Below are positions 1 through 9,181 of a stretch of DNA of 64,000 nt, in pieces. The stretch is from VAZQ01 sp963821505 (GTDB lineage: Bacteria; Pseudomonadota; Alphaproteobacteria; Rhizobiales; Xanthobacteraceae), in the NCBI GenBank assembly GCA_963821505.1, contig CAWGEH010000010.1, positions 451,094 through 515,093 of the forward strand, given 5' to 3'. Each line of letters opens with the position of its first letter. The first letter of the stretch is position 1. Position numbers and translations under genes: made by a program. The notes under the pieces were generated by a model. It was not told the origin of the DNA and ran no database searches. It saw only the letters and a program-made list of their open reading frames with translations.

Positions 1-6
1 ACCCTG

Positions 7-714
7 ATGGCCACGCTCCTCTTCGGCCTGGTGATCCTGGCGCTGGCGCTGTGGGCGCTCAATGCCTTCAGCAGGGTCAATCCGCAAACGGCGGCCGTGG
101 TGCTGAAGACCGGCGGCGGGATCGGTGCGCTCGCCATCGCCGGCGTGCTCGGCGTGCGCGGCCGCCTCGACATCGCCATTCCGCTCGGCCTCACCGGCCT
201 CGGCTTGCTCGGATGGTTGCCTTGGAGCATTCCCGGCCTCGGCGCGCGTACGCGCAAGAGCGCCGGTCAAGCCTCGCGCGTGCGCTCTCCCTTCGTCGAG
301 ATGGAGCTCGACCACGACAGCGGCGCGATGCGCGGGCGCATCCTCGCCGGGCGGCACGAGGGCGCGGCGCTGGACGCGCTCGACGTCGCGACGGTCGCCG
401 GTTTCCTCCCCGAGGTGGACGAGGAGAGCCGCGCGCTACTGATGGCGTATCTTGACCGCCGCGAGCCCGGCTGGCGTGAAGACGCGCAAGCCGGTGCGGC
501 GACGGGCGGGGGCCGCCGGGGCTGGAGCGGCGGCAAAATGACGGAAGAGGAGGCCTATCAGATCCTTGGCGTGCAGCCGGGGGCGAGCGCCGCGGATATC
601 GGCCGCGCCCACCGCGCGCTCATGAAGAAACTGCATCCCGACCAAGGGGGGTCGACGTATCTTGCGGCCCGCGTCAACGAGGCCAAGGACGTGCTTTTGC
701 GCCGCCATCGCTAA
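7..714 (+). CDS. Membrane-anchored J-domain (DnaJ-like) protein
   Basis: A 235-residue protein. The first ~20 residues form one hydrophobic segment, and a second apolar stretch (about residues 33-75) follows, so the N-terminus is probably in the membrane. The last ~60 residues are a J domain: helix II, the diagnostic HPD tripeptide in KLHPDQGG, then a short helix III. J domains stimulate Hsp70 ATPase; this one lacks the Gly/Phe and zinc regions of true DnaJ, so it is a specialised co-chaperone with unknown client. It converges on the carboxypeptidase gene downstream. The ATG is 7 bases into the window, so no ribosome site can be checked and the true start could lie outside. Confidence 0.85.
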   Translation: MATLLFGLVILALALWALNAFSRVNPQTAAVVLKTGGGIGALAIAGVLGVRGRLDIAIPLGLTGLGLLGWLPWSIPGLGARTRKSAGQASRVRSPFVEMELDHDSGAMRGRILAGRHEGAALDALDVATVAGFLPEVDEESRALLMAYLDRREPGWREDAQAGAATGGGRRGWSGGKMTEEEAYQILGVQPGASAADIGRAHRALMKKLHPDQGGSTYLAARVNEAKDVLLRRHR

Positions 715-780
715 ACCCCTTTACTCGACGCAGCATGTGGCGGCTCCTGTTCGACGCGGTTCCCTGGTTCTGCGGCGACG

Positions 781-2631
781 TCAGTTCTTGATGGTCACGC
801 ATTCAACGTCGTTGCGCTTGAGATATTTGCAGGCGGCTTCCGCCTTGTCCTTGTTGAGGCCGGCGAAGCGCGCTCGATAGTAGGTGGTGCCGCCCTTCTC
901 GATGGTCTCGGTGAACGCTTCGGCGCCGGTGAGCATTTTGGATGCCTTGCTCTGGACCGAGGAGAGGCGTTGCTTCGCGGCCTGCTCCGCCGGGTAGGCT
1001 CCCACCTGGATCATCCAGCCGCTGTGGTGCTGCGGCTTCGCTGCGGGCGCCGCAGGTGCGGGCTCCGCGGCGGCCGTGCGGACCGGCAACACGCCCAGAA
1101 CTCCGGGACGTGCCCCCGGCAGCGGGACCGGTGCTTCGGCCTTCGCCACCGCTGCCGCGACGGCCGGCGGTGCGGCCGGCTCGGCCTTCGCCACGTCTAC
1201 CGCGACGGCCGGCTCGGGCTTCGCCACCGCTATAGCGATTGCCGGCTCGGGCTTCGCGACCGCTACCGCGGGCTCGGGCTTCGCCACGGCGACCGGCGCG
1301 GGCGCCGATGGCTCTGGCGCGGCCGCGACCACCGCCGCGGCCGGCGCTGCGGGTGCGGCCGCCTGGGCGGGCGGGGCTACCGGCAGCGACGCGACATGCA
1401 ACGGCGCGAGCGAGGCGGTCTGCGTCCCGGCCTTGACCGTCAGCGTCTTGACCAGCACCGGCCGGATCGGATCGGTCGAGCCGGCGGTCACGCGCGCTTG
1501 CGCCGTCTCCGCCGGAGCGGCTGTTGCCACGCGCATCGGGGCCGGTTCGGCTTGGCGGGCGGGAGGATTGAAGCGCACCGGCACGCTGACGGCGCTGGCG
1601 ACGGCAAACCGGGGCGCGGCTTTGGCCGCGGCATTTGGCTCGGACTTGGCCTCGCCCTCCGGCTCGGCCTTGGTGGCGACTTTGGCGGCGACCTTCGCAG
1701 CGGCCTTGGCCTCTGGCTTGGGCTCGGCTCTGGCAACAAGCTTCGGCTCCGGCGTGGCCTCACGCGTCACCCCGGCCTCTGCGACCATCGGTGCGGTGCG
1801 CTTGGTCGAGGCCTGGGCGATCTTCTCGCTGATCAGGTCGCGCATGCGCGCGTCGCGGCTGCCCGCGCTGCTGCCGCCCATGACGACCGCGACGAGATAA
1901 CGGTTTCCCCGGTGCACCGACGTCACCAGGTTGAATCCGGAGGCGTTGATGTAGCCGGTCTTGATGCCGTCGACGCCGTCGACCTTACCGAGCAGATGAT
2001 TGTGATTGCCGATCGTCTGGCCGCGGAAGGTGAACGAGCGAATCGAGAAATATTTGTAGTAGCGCGGGAAGCGCTCCTGGATGGCGCGCCCGAGCGTGGA
2101 CTGGTCGCGCGCCGTGGTCACCTGGCCGTTGTCCGGCAGGCCGGAGGCGTTCCTGTAGATGGTATGGCTCATGCCGAGCGCTTGCGCCTTGCGCGTCATC
2201 AGCTTGGCGAACTCGCTTTCATCGCCGGCGATCGCCTCCGCGACCACCACGGCGGCGTCGTTCGCCGAGCGCGTGACGATGCCCTTGATCGCGTCTTCGA
2301 CCGCCAGCGTGCTCCCCGGCTTGAGCCCGAGCTTGGTGGGCATCTGCCCGGCGGCTTCCGCCGAGACCTTGAGCGGACTGTCGAGCTTGAGCTTGCCGGC
2401 CTCGATCTGCTCGAACAGCAGATAGAGCGTCATGATCTTGGTGAGCGATGCCGGATGCCGCTGCGCGTCCGGATTGGTGGAGTGCAACACAGTGCCGGAA
2501 TTGGCATCCACCACGATGTCTGCGTAGGGAGCGGCCTGCGTTGGATGGCTTGAGATCGTGAAAACAGCGGCAACAAAACCGAACACACCCCAACGAAGCC
2601 CGTGACGGGCTCCGGTCCGGATCCGCAGCAT
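781..2631 (-). CDS. D-alanyl-D-alanine carboxypeptidase (S11 family) with C-terminal SPOR domain
   Basis: A 616-residue low-molecular-weight penicillin-binding protein that trims the terminal D-Ala of peptidoglycan stem peptides in the periplasm. All three catalytic motifs are present: SLTK (S62-K65), SAN (122-124) and KTG (224-226). The start at 2631 is preferred over the longer frame (to 2718) because it gives a clean signal peptide ending TQA-AP near residue 33 and has a GGGGG run just upstream. Residues ~310-530 are a low-complexity Ala/Pro/Lys/Glu linker with AVAKPEPA-type repeats. The last ~80 residues are a SPOR domain, known to bind denuded glycan at the division site, so a septal role is likely. 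Confidence 0.93.
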   Translation of the reverse strand: MLRIRTGARHGLRWGVFGFVAAVFTISSHPTQAAPYADIVVDANSGTVLHSTNPDAQRHPASLTKIMTLYLLFEQIEAGKLKLDSPLKVSAEAAGQMPTKLGLKPGSTLAVEDAIKGIVTRSANDAAVVVAEAIAGDESEFAKLMTRKAQALGMSHTIYRNASGLPDNGQVTTARDQSTLGRAIQERFPRYYKYFSIRSFTFRGQTIGNHNHLLGKVDGVDGIKTGYINASGFNLVTSVHRGNRYLVAVVMGGSSAGSRDARMRDLISEKIAQASTKRTAPMVAEAGVTREATPEPKLVARAEPKPEAKAAAKVAAKVATKAEPEGEAKSEPNAAAKAAPRFAVASAVSVPVRFNPPARQAEPAPMRVATAAPAETAQARVTAGSTDPIRPVLVKTLTVKAGTQTASLAPLHVASLPVAPPAQAAAPAAPAAAVVAAAPEPSAPAPVAVAKPEPAVAVAKPEPAIAIAVAKPEPAVAVDVAKAEPAAPPAVAAAVAKAEAPVPLPGARPGVLGVLPVRTAAAEPAPAAPAAKPQHHSGWMIQVGAYPAEQAAKQRLSSVQSKASKMLTGAEAFTETIEKGGTTYYRARFAGLNKDKAEAACKYLKRNDVECVTIKN

Positions 2632-2884
2632 GTTAGTCCCCCGTCCTCGTTCCCTGGGCGCTCCGTGCAGAGCGCCGACACCCCTGTCGTGCCGAGGTGG
2701 AGCGATTGGACGAGTCAAAAAGGGCGGTTTTCTGAAGTTTTTCCGGCCTTTTTTGGCGCCGTCCCGCTCCCGTTCGGACCAGACGCTCCCGTCAGACCGA
2801 CCGTTTGCCCGCGCGGCACGGCGCCCACGCTAAGCCCGGTCGATTGCCAAAGCGTTAAGCCGCACTCCGGACGGGGCTACCATA

Positions 2885-2895
2885 TTGCACTGCAA
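2885..2895. promoter_or_regulatory. Perfect palindrome TTGCACTGCAA upstream of phasin gene
   Basis: TTGCA-C-TGCAA lies 8 bases upstream of the -35 box of the phasin promoter. Phasin genes in polyhydroxyalkanoate-making alphaproteobacteria are commonly repressed by PhaR, which binds TGC/GCA-rich dyads, so this is a candidate PhaR operator (inference). The same 11 bases recur at 23390-23400 upstream of the EipB-family gene. Confidence 0.5.
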
Positions 2896-2903
2896 AATAA
2901 GGC

Positions 2904-2931
2904 TTGACATTTTTGTGCATCGCAATATATC
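2904..2931 (+). promoter_or_regulatory. Probable sigma-70 promoter of the phasin gene
   Basis: A consensus TTGACA (2904-2909) is followed after 16 bases by TATATC (2926-2931) in a locally AT-rich stretch. It lies about 75 bases before the phasin ATG and downstream of the TTGCACTGCAA palindrome. Confidence 0.6.
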
Positions 2932-3007
2932 TGGTGCTGCCGACCGAAGACCGGAGGGAGCGGGACGGTCGCAGGCGTTCGGCGATGCTGCGAGGAGAGG
3001 TTACGAC

Positions 3008-3346
3008 ATGGTCAAGAATATCGAGGACATTCAGCAGTTCGGTAAGGACAACATGGACGCGACCATGAAGTCGTTCGGCGCGCTTTCAAAGAGCATGCAG
3101 GCGATTGCGGTCGAGATGGCGGACTACTCGAAGAAGATCTTCGAGCAGGGCACCGCGGCGACCGAGAAGCTCATCGGCGCCAAGTCGCTCGAGAAGGCAA
3201 TCGAGGTGCAGAGCGACTATGCCCGAAGCGCCTATGAGAATTTCGTCGCCGAGGCGACCAAGCTTGGTGAACTCTACGCCGATCTCGCCAAGGAGGCCTA
3301 CAAGCCGTTCGAGAGCCAGTTCGGCAAGGTCGCTCCGGTGAAGTGA
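3008..3346 (+). CDS. Phasin family protein
   Basis: A 112-residue, helical, charged protein without signal peptide. Phasins coat polyhydroxyalkanoate granules and limit coalescence; family hallmarks seen here are the amphipathic helices, the SMQAIAVEMADYSKKIFEQG segment and the C-terminal FVAEATKLGELYADLAKEAYKP-like helix. The start at 3008 is chosen over the longer frame from 2885 because GAGGAGAGG sits 8-15 bases upstream and the longer frame would run through the promoter. It is monocistronic with its own promoter and candidate operator. No polymer synthase lies in the window. Confidence 0.88.
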   Translation: MVKNIEDIQQFGKDNMDATMKSFGALSKSMQAIAVEMADYSKKIFEQGTAATEKLIGAKSLEKAIEVQSDYARSAYENFVAEATKLGELYADLAKEAYKPFESQFGKVAPVK

Positions 3347-3373
3347 CGAACCACGCCGGTCGGTCCGACAAGC

Positions 3374-3393
3374 GCCCGGTGACGCAGCCGGGC
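3374..3393 (+). terminator. Weak hairpin after the phasin gene
   Basis: GCCCGG and CCGGGC pair around an 8-base loop, followed by TCTCTGCTAT without a real T-tract. It is the only stem seen just after the phasin stop, so termination here is tentative. Confidence 0.3.
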
Positions 3394-4104
3394 TCTCTGC
3401 TATAGGTGGAGCCGCCTGTCCGGCTCCAGAAAGCGCCGCTCGGCCGCGCGCCGCGTGTGATTGAACATCATCCGATCGCAGCGGCGCATGCGATGACGGC
3501 ATGCGCCCCTTCCTTTTTCGACGGCCTCCAATGCAGCCGACAACGCGTGCGCCGATTGAGGGTTGCGCGGTCGTGCCGTGCTGACCCGAGCGCAGCTGCG
3601 GGCGCCCGCGACCCTTGCGAACCCGAAAAGAGCGCGCAAATAACATTCAAGGATGCCGCCGCTCACGGATATCGCTTCGGTGATTTTCCCTCCTCGGCGG
3701 CGGAAATTCGTGACTTGCTGAGGGAATCCGCAACTTTGCGATGCATTTGCCGCGAATTATCCGCAATGAGTTGGGATCGTTTGCGTCATCGTGGAGGGCC
3801 GGCACGGGATTTGCAAAAGGCTTAGACACAGAGCTTGGACACCAGAAAGGGCGTAAACACCGGAGAAGCTCCCACCAAAAAAAGACTTACGCTCAAAGGC
3901 CGCGCACAAGGGCGGACCCCAAGACGGGAGAAGACGGGAGAAGACGGGAGTTGCAAAAGACTTGCTGAAGCGTGGCGTCGGAACACCGGCCGTGGGAGGA
4001 AATAACGACGATCTGGAACCGGGGCGGCACCATCCGTATGATGGAGAGAATGCATGGCGCATCTTGCGCCCAACCGCTGCCACGCCCTGATCCGTTAAAG
4101 TCCC
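3394..4104. other. About 710 bases without a convincing gene
   Basis: Open frames here on both strands lack family signatures and ribosome sites. The right half is comparatively AT-rich and contains the three-copy 10-base repeat listed separately. The region probably carries the clpS promoter, but no clear -35/-10 pair was seen. Confidence 0.5.
3921..3950. repeat. Three perfect tandem copies of AAGACGGGAG
   Basis: A 10-base unit repeated three times without mismatch about 155 bases upstream of the clpS start. Copy number could vary by slippage. No function is evident. Confidence 0.85.
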
Positions 4105-4500
4105 ATGAGCCGAAGACCGACCGAAATGAATGCAGACGCCGGGGGCAAGTCGCCCGCGCCGCGCCTTGCCAACGAGGACAACAACAAGCGACGCGCACCG
4201 GGAGCGCCGGGGACCGCGGTCATCACCAAGACCAAGCCGCAGACCAAGCGGCCCAGCCTCTACCGCGTGCTGCTGTTGAACGACGACTACACGCCGATGG
4301 AGTTCGTGGTCCATGTGCTCGAGCGATTCTTCAACAAGGACCACGACGCCGCCCATCGAATCATGATGCATGTGCACCAGCACGGCATCGGCGAGTGCGG
4401 GGTCTATACTTACGAGGTGGCGGAGACCAAGGTGACGCAGGTTATGGACTTTGCCCGCAAACACCAGCATCCTCTGCAGTGCGTGATGGAAAAAAAGTGA
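4105..4500 (+). CDS. clpS: ATP-dependent Clp protease adaptor ClpS
   Basis: A 131-residue adaptor that delivers N-degron substrates (bulky hydrophobic N-termini) to ClpAP. The core from about residue 50 carries the family sequence RVLLLNDDYTPMEFVVHVL and the C-terminal HQHGIGECGVYTYEVAETK block. The ~50 residue N-terminal tail is basic and longer than usual; an alternative ATG at 4126 would shorten it by 7 residues, and neither start has a strong ribosome site. It lies 57 bases upstream of clpA on the same strand, the usual clpS-clpA arrangement. Confidence 0.93.
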   Translation: MSRRPTEMNADAGGKSPAPRLANEDNNKRRAPGAPGTAVITKTKPQTKRPSLYRVLLLNDDYTPMEFVVHVLERFFNKDHDAAHRIMMHVHQHGIGECGVYTYEVAETKVTQVMDFARKHQHPLQCVMEKK

Positions 4501-4557
4501 CCACAATGGAAAAGCGGGAACGCAGGGGCCATATAACGCGTTAACACGAGACCTGAC

Positions 4558-6981
4558 ATGCCGACGTTTTCGCGCAATCTTGAACAGTCTCTCCACCGCG
4601 CCTTGGCGCTCGCCAATGAGCGTCATCACGAATACGCCACGCTCGAGCACCTTCTGCTCGCGCTGATCGACGATCAGGATGCCGCCGCGGTCATGCGCGC
4701 CTGCAACGTCGATCTCGACAAGCTGCGCCGGAGCCTCACCGCCTATCTGGAAAGCGAGCTCGAAAACCTGGTGAGCGACGGCAACGAGGATTCCAAGCCG
4801 ACCGCCGGCTTCCAGCGCGTGATCCAGCGCGCCGTCATCCACGTGCAGTCATCCGGCCGCGAGGAGGTGACCGGCGCCAATGTGCTGGTCGCGATTTTCG
4901 CCGAGCGCGAGAGCCATGCCGCCTATTTCCTGCAGGAGCAGGACATGACGCGCTACGACGCCGTCAACTACATCAGCCACGGCATCGCCAAGCGGCCGGG
5001 CATGTCGGAGGCGCGCCCGGTGCGCGGCTCCGACGAGGACACCGACGCCAAGCCCGGCGACGACGCGAAGAAGAAGGGCGACGCGCTCGAGGCCTATTGC
5101 ATCAACCTCAACAAGAAGGCGCGCGAGGGCAGGATCGATCCGCTGATCGGGCGCGATGCCGAGATCAACCGCACCATCCAGGTGCTGTGCCGCCGGCAGA
5201 AGAACAACCCGCTGTTCGTCGGCGACGCCGGCGTCGGCAAGACCGCGATCGCGGAGGGCCTCGCCCGCCGCATCGTGCACGGCGAAGTTCCGGACGTGCT
5301 CAAGAACGCGACCGTGTTCTCGCTCGACATGGGCACGCTGCTCGCCGGCACGCGCTATCGCGGCGACTTCGAGGAGCGCCTCAAGCAGGTGATCAAGGAG
5401 CTCGAGGCCTATCCCGGCGCGATCATGTTCATCGACGAGATCCACACCGTGATCGGCGCCGGCGCCACCTCCGGCGGCGCGATGGATGCCTCGAACCTGC
5501 TCAAGCCGGCGCTGGCATCCGGCACGCTGCGCTGCATCGGCTCGACCACCTACAAGGAATACCGGCAGTATTTCGAGAAGGACCGCGCCTTGGTGCGCCG
5601 GTTCCAGAAGATCGACGTCAACGAGCCGACGGTTCCGGATGCGATCGAGATCCTCAAGGGGCTCAAGCCCTATTTCGAGGACTATCACAAGCTCAAATAC
5701 ACCACCGAGGCGATCAAGGCGGCGGTCGAATTGTCCGCGCGCTACATCCACGACCGCAAGCTTCCGGACAAGGCGATCGACGTGATCGACGAATTGGGCG
5801 CCGCGCAGATGCTGCTGCCCGAGAGCCGGCGCAAGAAGACGATCGGCCTCAAGGAGATCGAGACCACCATCGCCACCATGGCGCGGATCCCGCCCAAGAC
5901 CGTGTCGAAGGACGACGCCGTGGTGCTGCAGCATCTCGACCAGACCCTCAAGCAGGTGGTGTACGGGCAGGACAAGGCGATTGCCGCGCTCTCGGCTTCG
6001 ATCAAGCTCGCGCGCGCGGGCCTGCGCGAGCCGGAGAAGCCGATCGGCTGCTATCTGTTCTCGGGGCCGACCGGCGTCGGCAAGACCGAGGTGGCAAAGC
6101 AGCTCTCCACCGCGCTGGGCGTGGAGATGATCCGCTTCGACATGTCGGAATACATGGAACGCCACACCGTCTCGCGGCTGATCGGCGCCCCGCCCGGCTA
6201 TGTCGGCTTCGACCAGGGCGGCTTGCTCACCGACGGCGTCGACCAGCATCCGCACTGCGTCCTCCTCCTCGACGAGATCGAGAAGGCGCATCCGGATCTG
6301 TTCAACGTGCTGCTGCAGATCATGGATCACGGCAAGCTCACCGATCACAACGGCAAGCAGGTCGACTTCCGCAACGTGATCCTGATCATGACCACCAACG
6401 CCGGCGCGGCCGACCTGGCGCGGCAGGCCTACGGCTTTACCCGCATCAAGCGCGAGGGCGACGACCTCGAGGCGATCAACCGGCTGTTCGCTCCCGAGTT
6501 CCGCAACCGGCTCGACGCCATCATCACCTTTGCGCATCTCACGCCCGAGATCATCGCCAAGGTGGTGGAGAAGTTCGTGCTCCAGCTCGAGGCCCAGCTC
6601 GGCGACCGCGATGTCACCATCGAGCTGTCGGAAGAGGCCACCAAGTGGCTGATCAAGCACGGCTACGACGAGCAGATGGGGGCGCGGCCGATGGCGCGCC
6701 TGATTCAGGAGAACATCAAGAAGGCGCTCGCCGACGAGGTCCTGTTCGGCAAGCTCAAGGCCGGCGGGCACGTGCGTGTCATCGCGGTCAAGGACGAAAC
6801 CGGCGCCGAGAAGCTCGCCTTCGAGTATCTCGATGGGCCGGTCACGCCGAAGCCGGAGAAGATTCCGGATGCGAAGCCCAAGCGCCGCAGCCCGCGCCGC
6901 AAGCCGTCCGGCCCCAAGGGCGACGGCGGCCCGTCGTCGCCGCGCGGCTCGGTGCCGAAGGTGCCGCTGGTCAAGGTATAG
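4558..6981 (+). CDS. clpA: ATP-dependent Clp protease ATP-binding subunit ClpA
   Basis: An 807-residue two-ring AAA+ unfoldase that feeds proteins into ClpP. The N-domain (about 1-145) with the EYATLEHLLLALI repeat motif binds ClpS. The first AAA module has Walker A GDAGVGKT (222-229) and the second GPTGVGKT (about 503-510), each with a Walker B (MFIDEIHT, LLLDEIEK). The body ends as in the family, but a ~45 residue Lys/Arg/Pro/Ser-rich tail (from about 763) is added. It is probably cotranscribed with clpS. No clpP is in the window. Confidence 0.97.
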   Translation: MPTFSRNLEQSLHRALALANERHHEYATLEHLLLALIDDQDAAAVMRACNVDLDKLRRSLTAYLESELENLVSDGNEDSKPTAGFQRVIQRAVIHVQSSGREEVTGANVLVAIFAERESHAAYFLQEQDMTRYDAVNYISHGIAKRPGMSEARPVRGSDEDTDAKPGDDAKKKGDALEAYCINLNKKAREGRIDPLIGRDAEINRTIQVLCRRQKNNPLFVGDAGVGKTAIAEGLARRIVHGEVPDVLKNATVFSLDMGTLLAGTRYRGDFEERLKQVIKELEAYPGAIMFIDEIHTVIGAGATSGGAMDASNLLKPALASGTLRCIGSTTYKEYRQYFEKDRALVRRFQKIDVNEPTVPDAIEILKGLKPYFEDYHKLKYTTEAIKAAVELSARYIHDRKLPDKAIDVIDELGAAQMLLPESRRKKTIGLKEIETTIATMARIPPKTVSKDDAVVLQHLDQTLKQVVYGQDKAIAALSASIKLARAGLREPEKPIGCYLFSGPTGVGKTEVAKQLSTALGVEMIRFDMSEYMERHTVSRLIGAPPGYVGFDQGGLLTDGVDQHPHCVLLLDEIEKAHPDLFNVLLQIMDHGKLTDHNGKQVDFRNVILIMTTNAGAADLARQAYGFTRIKREGDDLEAINRLFAPEFRNRLDAIITFAHLTPEIIAKVVEKFVLQLEAQLGDRDVTIELSEEATKWLIKHGYDEQMGARPMARLIQENIKKALADEVLFGKLKAGGHVRVIAVKDETGAEKLAFEYLDGPVTPKPEKIPDAKPKRRSPRRKPSGPKGDGGPSSPRGSVPKVPLVKV

Positions 6982-7474
6982 AGCCGTCGGGCTTCGCTCT
7001 CGCGGCTCAGCGCTTGCGCCATTCCATCGCATTGTCGCCGATGAACACGAGCGCGATCAGCACTCCCGTGCGTTCGACCAGCGCGCCGCCGCGATGGGCG
7101 AGACGCAAGCCGCGCACTGCGATGCGGAGGCGCAATGCGCGTTCCGGCGAACGCGGACATGCGTTGCGCTCGGTACGGCGCCCGCGCCGTTCGCGCTTGC
7201 CCCACGAGGTCGGTCGACATCGCTTGCGACGCCGCCCGCAAGAATTATTACCCCGCGCCCCGTGTCGCGGGCGCGCGAATCGGATTCTTCTTTAGCTCGA
7301 TTCCAATTTAGAACGACCGAACACTGACGTTGCGCGACCGACACGAGAGCGCAGCAATCGTGCCGGCGGCGTGGCTTGCGTATTGCTTTCGCGCGGCCGG
7401 GAGCGATTGATGTTCCCGTCATTCGTCGGGCTTGCTCCATCGTTCGTCAGCAGTGACATGTTGGCAGGGACATC
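6982..7474. other. Intergenic stretch of about 490 bases
   Basis: No gene is supported on either strand. The open frames crossing it are continuations of antisense frames of clpA. An AT-rich patch around 7240-7320 could hold the promoter of the outer-membrane protein gene. Confidence 0.45.
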
Positions 7475-8221
7475 ATGCGAAAACTGTTTGCAGCAGCTGC
7501 GTCGCTTCTCATCGCGGCAACCATTCCGGCGACCGCAGCGGACATGCCGCCGGCAGCGCAGGCGTTCCCGGCGGGGCTCTTCGACTGGAACGGATTCTAT
7601 CTCGGCGCGAGCGCCGGCTACGGCCTGGGACGAACCGACGACAGCTACACGACCGCCCGCCCGCAGCCCGTGCTGGTGACGCGGCATTCGTTCAACGGCG
7701 TGTTCGGCGGCGTCGAAGCCGGCTACTGCCGGATGGTCGGATCGCCGTTTGTAATGTGCGGCGAGGTCGCGTTCGACGTCGGCCGCCAACGCGGCATCAA
7801 CTATGCGTTCTCGACCGCCGCGCAGAGCACCTATGTCCAGTCCACCGTGACCGTCGACTGGCTGCTGACCGCCGGTCCGAAGCTCGGCGTCGCGCTCGAC
7901 CGCAATCAGCTGTTCATCTACGTCTCGGGCGGCGGCGCGTTCGCCCACGTGGCGCTCGAGTCCGTCTCTTCGATTCCCGGCAATATCGGCGCCGGCAGCG
8001 CGGCGACGACCAGGGGCGGCTGGTTCGTCGGCGCCGGCATGGAGCGGCTGCTCACGCCCTCTCTCGGCGTCAAGTTCGATTACAAGCGCGTCGATCTTGC
8101 CGGGCTCGACACCGCGCTCGCCGGCGGTGCCGCGGTGCGCACCAGCGCCCTGCAGGACAATATCTTCAGCGCGGGCGTCAATTTTCATTTCAACGGCGGG
8201 CCGTCGATCGCGAATTACTGA
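7475..8221 (+). CDS. Outer-membrane beta-barrel protein (Omp25/Omp31-like)
   Basis: A 248-residue secreted protein. The signal peptide MRKLFAAAASLLIAATIPATA is followed by ADMPP, typical of this family. The mature part starts with DWNGFYLGASAGYGLGR, the conserved first strand of the rhizobial Omp25/31-type barrels, then alternating aromatic/small-residue strands, ending VNFHFNGG. Such proteins are abundant outer-membrane components that help integrity; no enzymatic role is expected. It stands alone, about 490 bases from clpA. Confidence 0.85.
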   Translation: MRKLFAAAASLLIAATIPATAADMPPAAQAFPAGLFDWNGFYLGASAGYGLGRTDDSYTTARPQPVLVTRHSFNGVFGGVEAGYCRMVGSPFVMCGEVAFDVGRQRGINYAFSTAAQSTYVQSTVTVDWLLTAGPKLGVALDRNQLFIYVSGGGAFAHVALESVSSIPGNIGAGSAATTRGGWFVGAGMERLLTPSLGVKFDYKRVDLAGLDTALAGGAAVRTSALQDNIFSAGVNFHFNGGPSIANY

Positions 8222-8440
8222 TCCGGTGTTCCCGGCGCGGCGCGTTCTTCGACCGCGTCATCCCCGCGCGGCGGCGAGGAGGCGGTGAAGCGCTCGGTCG
8301 CCGCTACGTCGCGATGGTCAGGGGTGACGGCACGGCGGATCAGGTTTGATTCACAGCGCGATTGCGCCCACGGTTCCACTCTGTCATTTGCGCGTCTTGC
8401 CGCCGGACCATCAGTACGGACCCATCGCCGCCTTTCGCCC

Positions 8441-9181
8441 ATGCCGCCCGCCCCGACCACCGACCCGCCGCAATGCACGGCGACCGCCGCGTTCCTCGCC
8501 GGCGTCGGGGCCGCGTGGCGTTCGGTATTGGCCTATGTCGTGATCGGGACCTATGTGGGCATCTCCGCGCTGGCGCATGATTTCGGCTTCAGCCTGTGGT
8601 GGGTCGCGGCTTCGACCGTGCTGGTGTGGGCGGGACCGGCGCAGGTGATCCTGGTGTCTGCGCTTGGCGCCGGCGCCGCGCCGGTCGAAATCGCGCTCGC
8701 CGTCGGCTTGAGCAGCGCGCGTCTGCTCCCGATGGTGATCTCGCTGCTGCCGCTGATCAAGCAGCCGCAGACACGCAACCGCGAGCTCGTGCTGCCCGCC
8801 CATTTCACCGCGGTGAGCATGTGGATCGAGGCATTGCGCCTGTTGCCGGCCCGGCCGCGCGCGATTCGCATCCCGTTCGCCAACGGGCTCGGCGTCGGTT
8901 TCATGCTGGCCGCGCAGGTCGGCACCTGCGTCGGTTTTTATCTCGCCACCTCGCTGCCGCCGATACTGACCGCGGGGCTGCTGTTCCTCACGCCGATGTC
9001 GTTCCTGATCTCGACCACGCGCAACTGCCGCCTGCTCTCGGATTGGCTGGCGCTCGCGCTCGGGATCGTGCTGGGGCCGTTGCTCGCCGCCTGGCACGTG
9101 GGGCTCGATCTGCTGTGGACCGGAATCGTGGGCGGGTCGGTCGCCTACGGCCTTTATCGCCTGCGCGGGGTGCGCGAATGA
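8441..9181 (+). CDS. azlC: AzlC family inner-membrane protein (branched-chain amino acid exporter, large subunit)
   Basis: A 246-residue multispanning protein with six or more hydrophobic segments. The family hallmarks VGISALAHDFGFS and the WAGPAQVI segment are present. AzlC pairs with AzlD to export branched-chain amino acids or analogues. The ATG at 8441 is chosen over the long frame from 8285, whose extra 52 residues are Arg-rich and unlike the family. Its stop overlaps the next start by ATGA, showing translational coupling to azlD. Confidence 0.88.
   Translation: MPPAPTTDPPQCTATAAFLAGVGAAWRSVLAYVVIGTYVGISALAHDFGFSLWWVAASTVLVWAGPAQVILVSALGAGAAPVEIALAVGLSSARLLPMVISLLPLIKQPQTRNRELVLPAHFTAVSMWIEALRLLPARPRAIRIPFANGLGVGFMLAAQVGTCVGFYLATSLPPILTAGLLFLTPMSFLISTTRNCRLLSDWLALALGIVLGPLLAAWHVGLDLLWTGIVGGSVAYGLYRLRGVRE

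Noticed and set aside
4849..7032. Minus-strand open frame of 727 residues opposite clpA
   Set aside because: Antisense shadow of a GC-rich conserved gene.
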